Notes under the pieces: model-generated | What the model was told of the DNA's origin: nothing | Database searches by the model: none | The model's input: only the letters and a program-made list of their open reading frames with translations | NCBI GenBank assembly: GCA_050945995.1 | Contig: JBMNUA010000035.1 | Coordinates: 1 to 15,355 of the forward strand | Source of the DNA: RUG11247 sp050945995 | GTDB taxonomy: Bacteria > Bacillota > Clostridia > Christensenellales > Aristaeellaceae | Direction: 5' to 3' | DNA: 15,355 nt | Part shown: positions 6,040 through 12,427 of the stretch, in pieces | Layout of the letters: every line of letters begins with the position of its first letter | Position numbering within the stretch: position 1 is the first letter of the stretch | Translations under genes and position numbers: made by a program

Positions 6040-7392
6040 TTAACCGATGGGGTGGTCGCCGAGGAATTTGTCCGACAAGCCGAGCTCGTCGATCGTCTTA
6101 AACAGCGTATAGCGGGTGCGATAATCCTTCGCGGCGTGCATCGCCATGCGCTCGATGCCGATTTCGACGCCGAGCTCCGCCATGGTGCGCAGCGCGCCGA
6201 GCCGATCCATCGCCTGCTCGATCGCCTCAAGCGGCGGCATGCGGTCGATCACCGCGCGGATTTCGTCAAACCGCGCAATCGCGCGCTGCGCGCGCCTGTG
6301 CAATTCTTCGGTGGTGAGGAAATCGCCGGGGTTTTCGTCCATGATGGCGTTTGCGGCGATTTCGCCATATGCATGCAGCATCCACGCGCGGCGCGCGTCC
6401 TCGGGCATGGGGCGCAGGGCATGGACATCCACGCCGGAGAGGTCGGAGGCGGCAAATTCCTTGAATATGGGGTAGACCAGGCGCGTCGCCACGCCGACCG
6501 TCTCGCCGTGCGCGGGCGCTTTGCTGAAGCGTTCGAGCATCTTCATCTCCACAAAGTGCGAGATGTTGTGCTCCACGGAGGCGACCGCGCGCGTATGCCC
6601 GACGATCAGTATCGTAAGCCCCGCGATCAAAAGCGCTTCGATGAGCAGCTGCATGCCGCGCGCGGTGCGGTCTTTGATCTCGTCGATGTGTTCAAGCACG
6701 CTGTCAACGGCGCTGAGCACCATTTCGGCGCAGACAGGGCAGAAGGGCTCGTTGTTGATGATCCGCCCGATCTGCCAATCGGCGATGGCGATGTATTTGC
6801 CCAACACATCGCCCACGCCCGCGCGCACCATGTCGATCGGCGCGGTGGCGAGCGCCGCGAGGTCGCAGACGATGATCTCCGGGCACGGCCCGTCCCTGTG
6901 GATTTTCACGCCGTTTAATAAAAGCGGCGCGACGACGGAGGTGTAGCCGTCCATGGACGCGGCGGTCGCGACCGAAACAAACGGCAGCTTGCAGCGCGCG
7001 GCGACGACGCGGCAGGCGTCCGTGATCGTGCCCGAGCCAACCGCCACCAGAAACTGCGTTTCGGGCAGCACATGGAGCAGCAGTTCGCCCACCGTCGTCT
7101 CGTCGGGCACAAGCTCGCCCGCGCGGGCGAATGTTAGCGCGTCTGCGTGAAACCCGGATGCGCGGAGCGATTCGTGTACGCGCGCGCCCGCGACGCGGCG
7201 GGTGTTCTCGTCCATGACGACCAGGCACCGCTCGCCGAGCCCGCGCGCGCGGATGAATTCGGGAATCTGCGAAATCAGGTCGCTTCCAACGTAGATGTCC
7301 TGATCGGGGGTCTCGTGCGCGCAATCGCAATCGCACGAAAGCCCGCCAAGCTGCATGCGGCGATCCGCGCCGTATTGAATGATGATGGACAT
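6040..7392 (-). CDS. sn-Glycerol-1-phosphate dehydrogenase (AraM/EgsA type)
   Basis: This is a metal-dependent NAD(P)H dehydrogenase of the iron-alcohol/glycerol dehydrogenase superfamily. The AraM/EgsA branch reduces dihydroxyacetone phosphate to sn-glycerol-1-phosphate, the archaeal-type backbone that B. subtilis uses for heptaprenylglyceryl phosphate. Evidence is the nucleotide loop VAVGSGTITD, the group signature TAASMDGYTS, and metal-site segments GVGDVLGK, EHNISHF and HGETVGV. The N-terminal region has C20, C22, C24 and H26 before the first strand, a Cys/His patch of uncertain purpose. The start is the ATG at 7392, with GGAGG seven bases upstream; an in-frame TTG at 7398 lies one base from that GGAGG and is rejected. 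The ATG is two bases after the rqcH stop. The substrate is inferred from family; glycerol or another polyol phosphate is possible. Confidence 0.87.
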   Translation of the reverse strand: MSIIIQYGADRRMQLGGLSCDCDCAHETPDQDIYVGSDLISQIPEFIRARGLGERCLVVMDENTRRVAGARVHESLRASGFHADALTFARAGELVPDETTVGELLLHVLPETQFLVAVGSGTITDACRVVAARCKLPFVSVATAASMDGYTSVVAPLLLNGVKIHRDGPCPEIIVCDLAALATAPIDMVRAGVGDVLGKYIAIADWQIGRIINNEPFCPVCAEMVLSAVDSVLEHIDEIKDRTARGMQLLIEALLIAGLTILIVGHTRAVASVEHNISHFVEMKMLERFSKAPAHGETVGVATRLVYPIFKEFAASDLSGVDVHALRPMPEDARRAWMLHAYGEIAANAIMDENPGDFLTTEELHRRAQRAIARFDEIRAVIDRMPPLEAIEQAMDRLGALRTMAELGVEIGIERMAMHAAKDYRTRYTLFKTIDELGLSDKFLGDHPIG

Positions 7393-7394
7393 GT

Positions 7395-9110
7395 TCAATC
7401 CTCCGTGTAGGGGTCAACGTACAGGGTGCGTTGGTGCGTATAGATCACATAGCCCGGCTTCGCGCCGGACGGTTTTTTCACATATTTGCGCGGCGTGTAA
7501 TCGACGGGCACATGCGAGCCCGCGCCGCCCTTTGAATACTTCGCCGCAAGCCGCGCCGCCATATGAAGCGTATCGTCGTCCGCCTCTCCGCCGGGGATCA
7601 GCACATGCGAGCCGGGCATGTCCTTTGCGTGCAGCCACATATCGCCCGATGCTGCGCCGAAGGTGAGCTTGTCGTTTTGCACATTGTTTTTGCCGACGAG
7701 GATCGCGCGCCCGGCGGGGGAGGTGAACCGCAGCGGCTCGGAGGGGGGCAGCTGTTTCATCTGCCGGCGGTTGTGGTTTGCGCGGATGTAGCCGAGTTTT
7801 TCAAGCTCTGTTCGCAATTCAAACAGCGCCGGCTCGTCCGTGCAGGTTTCGAGGTTCTGCATCTGCCCCTCTAAATACTGCAGCTCCTCGCCCGTGCGCG
7901 CGATCTGCTCCGCGGCGAGCGTGCGCGCCGAGCGCGCCTTCTGATATTTTTTATAGTATCGCTGCGCGTTCTGCGCGGGGGAAAGCCGCTCGTCGAGCGC
8001 GACGGTGACGGTCGGCATGTTCTCGCCCGCGTAGTCGATGAGCTCCGCCGTGCGCATGCCTTTTTTGATCAGATGTTGGCTTGCGATGATGATATCACCC
8101 GTCCGCCGATACTCCTCCATTCGCGACGCGCCCATGAGCGCCTCTTGCTGCAGCGCGAGTTTGCGCTCGCACCGCTCGATGTTTGATTTGAGCGCGCGGT
8201 GGATCGCCGATGATTTCTGGCGGATGCGCCCGATCCGGTCGCGCGCGGCGTAGTATTCGTCCATCGCCTCCGAGAGCGTCGGGAAGCTGCGGCTTGCAAA
8301 CATAGCGCGCGAGCGATAGGGGAATGCGACGACATCGAAGGGCGCGCCGTCCGCCGCGTACAGCACGGCGGGGGCGAATTCACCTTCGATTTCATGTAAG
8401 GTCTGCGCGATTGCCGCGGATGCGGCGCGGACATCGATCTCGTCCAGCCGCGCGTCCTCGTTGCCCGAAGCGCGGAAGGCGAGCTCGGCGGCGGTTTGCG
8501 CCGACAGCCCGCTGATCGACTTGGAAATTGCGGATTTCAGCGCGCCGTGCATGCCCGAAAGGGCGGCGAAAAGCGCGCCTTCCTCCACCCGATCAAAGGG
8601 GATTTTGCCGTGCGCGGGCGGGCGCTCGTACCGGAGCGCGGGCAGCACCTCGCGCACGGAGGACATCTGCTCGCTTACGCGGCGCGCGCTGTCGATGATC
8701 CGCCCGTCGCCGCCCACAAAAATCAGGTTGGAATGCCTGCCCATGAACTCGCAGATGATCAACTTTTCCGCGCGCTCGCCGAGCTCATCGTAGTGCTCGA
8801 TGCCGATCTCCAAAATGCGGTCGCTCTCCGCAAGCCGCACAAACGCGATCCGCCCGCCCACGATGTGCTTGCGCATCAGCATGCAGAGCATCGGCGGCTC
8901 GAGCGGGTTATTTTTTTTCACTTGCGTCAGATGCGCGCGCGCGCAATCGGCGCTGGCGGAGAGGAGAAGGCTTGCGCTTTTGCCCGCGTTGCGCGCGGCG
9001 AGTATGATCTCGTCGCGCTCGGGCTGGGATACGCGGTCGATGCGCGCGCCGGCGAGCGCTTGATTCAGCTCACGCGCGACAAAGCCCAGCGTGAGCGCGT
9101 CCATTGGCAT
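7395..9110 (-). CDS. rqcH: RqcH / NFACT-family ribosome quality-control protein (Rqc2 homologue)
   Basis: RqcH binds the large ribosomal subunit that carries a stalled peptidyl-tRNA and recruits tRNA-Ala to add alanine tails that mark the chain for degradation. The 571-residue protein has the NFACT-N domain (about 1-270), a central coiled-coil region (about 285-430) and the C-terminal NFACT-R/DUF814 domain with DMWLHAKDMPGSHV. The Asp-Arg pair needed for alanine tailing in B. subtilis RqcH (D97, R98) falls at exactly residues 97 and 98 here, in ESDRILEI, so activity is expected. The same family was earlier called fibronectin-binding protein (FbpA/YloA). The ATG at 9110 is favoured over the one at 9104 because GAGG lies nine bases upstream. 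It is first in the minus-strand run and has a clear promoter. Confidence 0.95.
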   Translation of the reverse strand: MPMDALTLGFVARELNQALAGARIDRVSQPERDEIILAARNAGKSASLLLSASADCARAHLTQVKKNNPLEPPMLCMLMRKHIVGGRIAFVRLAESDRILEIGIEHYDELGERAEKLIICEFMGRHSNLIFVGGDGRIIDSARRVSEQMSSVREVLPALRYERPPAHGKIPFDRVEEGALFAALSGMHGALKSAISKSISGLSAQTAAELAFRASGNEDARLDEIDVRAASAAIAQTLHEIEGEFAPAVLYAADGAPFDVVAFPYRSRAMFASRSFPTLSEAMDEYYAARDRIGRIRQKSSAIHRALKSNIERCERKLALQQEALMGASRMEEYRRTGDIIIASQHLIKKGMRTAELIDYAGENMPTVTVALDERLSPAQNAQRYYKKYQKARSARTLAAEQIARTGEELQYLEGQMQNLETCTDEPALFELRTELEKLGYIRANHNRRQMKQLPPSEPLRFTSPAGRAILVGKNNVQNDKLTFGAASGDMWLHAKDMPGSHVLIPGGEADDDTLHMAARLAAKYSKGGAGSHVPVDYTPRKYVKKPSGAKPGYVIYTHQRTLYVDPYTED

Positions 9111-9145
9111 TTTGGTGGTCCTCGCTTCGTCATTGATCCGTTCCC

Positions 9146-9174
9146 ATTATATATGAAACGCGCGGATTGCGCAA
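9146..9174 (-). promoter_or_regulatory. Sigma-A type promoter for the rqcH operon
   Basis: On the minus strand TTGCGC (9174-9169), a 17-base spacer and a perfect TATAAT (9151-9146) precede rqcH, with transcription expected to start about 9139. The -35 box is part of the palindrome TTGCGCAA at 9167-9174, which also supplies the -35 of the divergent promoter. Confidence 0.82.
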
Positions 9175-9195
9175 CCGAACGGCATGTGATAAAAT
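9167..9195 (+). promoter_or_regulatory. Sigma-A type promoter for the gerM-rph operon
   Basis: TTGCGC (9167-9172), a 17-base spacer and TAAAAT (9190-9195) face right, giving an expected start near 9202 and a leader of about 90 bases before the GerMN-protein ATG. The -35 overlaps the opposite promoter's -35 by four bases within an 8-base palindrome. Confidence 0.7.
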
Positions 9196-9291
9196 GGAGC
9201 TTGCGGCGGCAGAGCGCGCGCCTTGCGTACTACCTTTTGAATCAGATGAATACATTTGAACCGAAGGACATGCGCGAGGAGGGTTCTGAAT

Positions 9292-10401
9292 ATGAAATTC
9301 GACGTCAGTCAACGCAGGATGTACCTGCTGGCGCTGATCGTGCTGCTGGTCGCCATTGCGCTTGTCTGCGTATGGCGGCTGTGGCTGGTGGACGGAGGTG
9401 GCGGGTTGTCGCCCGAGCCGACGGTCGCGCCGGCGGTCAGCCCGGGTGCGACCGAACTCGCGCTCGATGTCACCGTCGCGCCCACCGAGAAGGGCGGGAC
9501 GCAGGTGACTGCGGGGGTCGGCACCGTGGTGTACTATCAGGACAACTACGGCTATCTCGTGCCGGTGATGTGCACAGTGCCGCTCGAGGAGGGCATCGCG
9601 AAGGCGACGCTCGGTCTGATGGTGCAATCGAGCAAAAACGACATGCAGGCGGCGCGGCTCGGGCTGCGCACGGTGATCCCCGAACAGGTGACGATGGATT
9701 TGGACATCGAGGGCGGGCGCGCGCGGATCGATCTGAGCGAGGACGCGCTGAATGTGCACGACGCCGCTGCCGAGGCGAACATGATCTCCGCCATCGTTCA
9801 GGCGCTGACCGAGTTTGAGAGCGTGCAATCCGTCGAATTCCTGTTCGGCGGGCAGAAGCTCGAAACCTTGAAGTTCGGCACGAACGTATCGAGCGTGTTC
9901 ACCCGCGGCGACATCAACCTGGAGGCGACGAGCGTCTCCGCTTCCGCCGCCGGAAACGCGGTGAAGATGACCCTGTACTTCCCGGGCGAGGCAGGCTCTG
10001 TGGTGGTGCCCGTGACCAGGCTTGTGTTCTCCGAACCCGACATCAACACCGCGGTGCTCGAGCTTGCCAAAGGCCCCGCGAGCGACGCGCTGGAAGAGGC
10101 GCTGCCCAGCGGTTGCGGCCTGATCGGCGTTTCGGTGGAGGACGGCGTCGCGCATGTGAACTTCACGCGCGAGTTCATGCAGATCGTGGACAATGTGGAC
10201 GGCGGCAGGATCGCGCTCAAGGCGCTGGTTCTGACCTGCACGCAGTTTGAGGGCGTGGAATCGGTGCGCATCTTCGTGGAGGGCGAGCCGTATGACCCGG
10301 GCACGGGCACGCTGATCACGCCGAGCTTTGCCAACATCGCCGGCGACATCGAATCCGATTACATACAGACGCAGTCGTCGATGATCTTCGACGACGATTA
10401 G
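9292..10401 (+). CDS. gerM: Membrane-anchored protein with two GerMN domains (GerM-like)
   Basis: GerMN domains occur in the Bacillus spore germination/sporulation protein GerM and in LpqB-type lipoproteins. The product is 369 residues. One membrane segment at about 11-32 is followed by a low-complexity Pro/Val/Ala linker (about 40-65), then GerMN repeats at about 77-198 and 224-340. Both repeats carry the V(PxT)RLVF- or VPLEEG-like start and the V..V.F.(F/G)G or V.F.REF strands. The protein should lie outside the membrane. A cysteine at 26 follows ALV, a poor lipobox, so an uncleaved anchor is preferred over a lipoprotein. The start at 9292 is chosen for the AGGAGGG eight bases upstream; the in-frame ATG at 9256 has no such site. 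The order gerM-rph-rdgB-phosphodiesterase matches B. subtilis. Confidence 0.88.
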   Translation: MKFDVSQRRMYLLALIVLLVAIALVCVWRLWLVDGGGGLSPEPTVAPAVSPGATELALDVTVAPTEKGGTQVTAGVGTVVYYQDNYGYLVPVMCTVPLEEGIAKATLGLMVQSSKNDMQAARLGLRTVIPEQVTMDLDIEGGRARIDLSEDALNVHDAAAEANMISAIVQALTEFESVQSVEFLFGGQKLETLKFGTNVSSVFTRGDINLEATSVSASAAGNAVKMTLYFPGEAGSVVVPVTRLVFSEPDINTAVLELAKGPASDALEEALPSGCGLIGVSVEDGVAHVNFTREFMQIVDNVDGGRIALKALVLTCTQFEGVESVRIFVEGEPYDPGTGTLITPSFANIAGDIESDYIQTQSSMIFDDD

Positions 10402-10563
10402 GGAAACAATGATGAAAGAACGTGTGTGATGGCGAGCTGAATTTTCGTCAGATTGCGCTTGTAAAAGCCAAAGGCGTAGTAGCGCTACGTCGAGGATTTT
10501 GCAGGCGTGAGATGGCGGAAATGCAGCCGCCAGCGCGCGCGGGATTGATTCAGCGTTTCCCTA
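10399..10563. mobile_element. MITE-like palindromic element between gerM and rph
   Basis: TAGGGAAAC at 10399-10407 and its exact reverse complement GTTTCCCTA at 10555-10563 bound a 165-base non-coding segment. Next to the right end is ATTCAGC (10548-10554), whose complement GCTGAAT sits at 10436-10442. The centre folds into one long imperfect hairpin (10443-10521). It has a 7-bp apical stem (10473-10479 with 10485-10491, loop TAGCG) and a 15-position stem with one mismatch (10455-10469 with 10494-10508), partly held by G-U pairs. Read as TA + GGGAAAC ... GTTTCCC + TA, it has the form of a non-autonomous element with a TA target duplication. The left TA belongs to the gerM stop codon and the right end stops three bases before the AGGAGG of rph. 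No transposase is present. A regulatory RNA hairpin is the alternative. Confidence 0.6.
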
Positions 10564-10579
10564 GATAGGAGGAATACGA

Positions 10580-11875
10580 ATGACGGGAGAACTTCGCCCG
10601 ATTTCTATGATCACGGACTTTACGGATGCGGCCGCAGGCTCTGTCTTGATCTCCTGCGGCCGCACGCGCGTGATCTGCACCGCGTCGGTACTGGAGGGCG
10701 TGCCGCCGTTTCGCAAGGGGAAGGGCGGTTGGCTGACGGCGGAGTACGCCATGCTGCCGGGCGCAACGCCCGTGCGCAAGGCGCGCGACGGCGTGAAGAA
10801 GGACGGGCGCGGGGTGGAGATCCAACGGCTGATCGGCAGGTCGCTGCGCGCTGCGTGCGACCTTTCGAGGTTGGGGGAGCGGACGGTCTACATCGACTGC
10901 GATGTGATCCAGGCGGACGGCGGCACGCGCACGGCGGCGGTGACGGGCGCGTTTGTCGCGCTCTGTCTTGCCGTTGATCGCCTGCTGCGCGCGGGCGAGC
11001 TCGTCGATTCGCCGATTGTTCGGCAGATCGCGGCGGTGTCGGTGGGGATAGTGGAGGACGAATGTGTGCTCGATCTCGACTACCGCGCGGATTCGAGCGC
11101 GCAGGTGGACATGAACATTGTGATGACGCGCGAGATGAACGGCGAGACGGGCTTTATCGAGGTGCAGGGCACGGGCGAAGGTCGCGCGTATACGCGGGAT
11201 GAGCTGGACAGGCTCGTCAATCTCGCGCAGGGCGGCATTTCGCAGCTCATGGACGCCCAGATCACCGCGCTCGGCGCGCGGGCGGAGGTAATCGGGAAGA
11301 AGCCGCGGCTCGTGATCGCAAGCAACAACTTCGGGAAGCTGCGCGAACTGCGCGCGCTATTGCAAGATCGGTATGATGTGTACTCTATGCGCGAGATGGG
11401 CGTGACCGACGAGATCGACGAGGACGGCGAGACGTTCTCGGACAACGCGCGCATCAAAGCGCGGCATGTGATGTCGCGCTGCGGCTGCGCGGCGATTGCG
11501 GACGATTCGGGGCTCGCGGTCGAAGCGCTGGGCGGGCGTCCTGGCGTGCGCTCGGCGCGCTATGCGGGTGTGCATGGCGACGACGAGGCGAACAACGAGC
11601 GTTTGCTCGAGGAGCTTGCGGACGTATCCGAACCGCGGCGCGCGAAGTATGTTTGCGCGATTGCGCTGTGTGCGCCGGGTAAGGACGACATCCTTGCGCA
11701 GGGCGAATGCGACGGCGAAATCCTGCGCGCGCGGCGGGGGACGGGCGGGTTTGGGTACGACCCGCTGTTTCTGTCAAGCGATCTCGGGTTGACGTTTGCT
11801 GAGGCGGACGACGCGGCGAAGAACTGCGTCTCCCACCGCGCGCGGGCGATTGAAGCGCTGCTCAAGAAGCTGTGA
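10580..11875 (+). CDS. Bifunctional RNase PH / RdgB (XTP/dITP pyrophosphatase) fusion
   Basis: The 431-residue protein joins two enzymes that are separate neighbours in B. subtilis (rph-ysnA). Residues 1 to about 228 are RNase PH, the phosphate-dependent exoribonuclease that trims tRNA 3' ends. Motifs are GSVLISCGRTRVICTAS, GGWLTAEYAMLPGAT, GRGVEIQRLIGRSLRA, QADGGTRTA with the phosphate-binding Arg, and LDYRADSSAQVDMNIVMT with the catalytic acidic residues. Residues 241-431 are RdgB/Ham1, which hydrolyses ITP, dITP and XTP: SNNFGKLREL, DDSG (308-311), PGVRSARYAG, GFGYDP (390-395) and SHR (418-420). The linker is about 12 residues with no internal start signal. The N-terminus starts MTGELRPI and lacks the usual short Arg-x-x-Gly-Arg lead-in; an in-frame TAG at 10562-10564 rules out a longer form. 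AGGAGG lies seven bases before the ATG. Confidence 0.95.
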   Translation: MTGELRPISMITDFTDAAAGSVLISCGRTRVICTASVLEGVPPFRKGKGGWLTAEYAMLPGATPVRKARDGVKKDGRGVEIQRLIGRSLRAACDLSRLGERTVYIDCDVIQADGGTRTAAVTGAFVALCLAVDRLLRAGELVDSPIVRQIAAVSVGIVEDECVLDLDYRADSSAQVDMNIVMTREMNGETGFIEVQGTGEGRAYTRDELDRLVNLAQGGISQLMDAQITALGARAEVIGKKPRLVIASNNFGKLRELRALLQDRYDVYSMREMGVTDEIDEDGETFSDNARIKARHVMSRCGCAAIADDSGLAVEALGGRPGVRSARYAGVHGDDEANNERLLEELADVSEPRRAKYVCAIALCAPGKDDILAQGECDGEILRARRGTGGFGYDPLFLSSDLGLTFAEADDAAKNCVSHRARAIEALLKKL

Positions 11876-12333
11876 CGCGCATCTTCGTGCTTTCAGATTC
11901 GCACGGCGCGACCGATATGCTGGCGCGCGCCACGCGGTTCATCGAGGGGCGCGCCTATGATTATATCGTGCATTTGGGCGACTACCATCGCGACGCGGTG
12001 CTGCTTTCGCAAAAGATCGGGCGCGCGGTGCACGCTGTCGCGGGAAATTGCGACGTGTTTTCCCGGGAAACGCGCGAGATGCTGTTGCCGATCGGACAGT
12101 TGAAGATGCTGCTCACCCACGGCGACCGCTATGGGGTGAAGCGCTCCTACGCGCCGCTCGCGGCGCGCGCGAAAGCCTGCGGCGCGGCGCTCGCGCTGTT
12201 TGGGCACACGCATGTTGCGCATACGGAGCGCATAGGCGGCGTGCTGCTGGTCAACCCCGGCGCGCTTCAGGACGGCTGCGCCGCCGAGGTGGAGATCGGT
12301 GCGGACATCGTCGCACATCGAATCCAGCTATAA
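11872..12333 (+). CDS. YfcE/YsnB-type metallophosphodiesterase
   Basis: This 153-residue calcineurin-like phosphoesterase has all the dinuclear-metal motifs: DSHG (residues 9-12), GDYH, GNCD, THGD and GHTH. The MJ0936/YfcE family hydrolyses model phosphodiesters; the natural substrate is unknown. It starts with GTG whose last two bases and the following A form the TGA of the rph-rdgB gene (GTGA overlap), so translation is coupled. In B. subtilis the equivalent ysnB lies at the same place after ysnA. No terminator is evident after its TAA; the next gene has its own promoter. Confidence 0.92.
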   Translation: MTRIFVLSDSHGATDMLARATRFIEGRAYDYIVHLGDYHRDAVLLSQKIGRAVHAVAGNCDVFSRETREMLLPIGQLKMLLTHGDRYGVKRSYAPLAARAKACGAALALFGHTHVAHTERIGGVLLVNPGALQDGCAAEVEIGADIVAHRIQL

Positions 12334-12368
12334 AAATGGACATTTGATATCCGAATTACCCATTGTTC

Positions 12369-12398
12369 ATGACAAACGCGGGCGGCGTATGATATAAT
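12369..12398 (+). promoter_or_regulatory. Sigma-A type promoter for murJ
   Basis: ATGACA (12369-12374), an 18-base spacer and a perfect TATAAT (12393-12398) with an upstream TG (extended -10, TGATATAAT) lie 30 bases before the murJ start. This gives a short leader starting near 12405. Confidence 0.75.
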
Positions 12399-12427
12399 CC
12401 GTAGAAACGGATGCGGAAGGTGACAAT

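Noticed and set aside
6052..6918. Plus-strand ORF of 288 codons
   Set aside because: It mirrors the glycerol-1-phosphate dehydrogenase, whose motifs are clear on the other strand.
7393..7398. TTG at 7398 as start of the dehydrogenase
   Set aside because: It is one base from the GGAGG, too close for initiation; the ATG at 7392 has a seven-base spacing.
8496..9818. Plus-strand ORF of 440 codons
   Set aside because: It is antisense to rqcH and then out of frame with gerM, has the low-complexity Arg/Ala/His composition of a shadow frame in GC-rich DNA and crosses the divergent promoter region.
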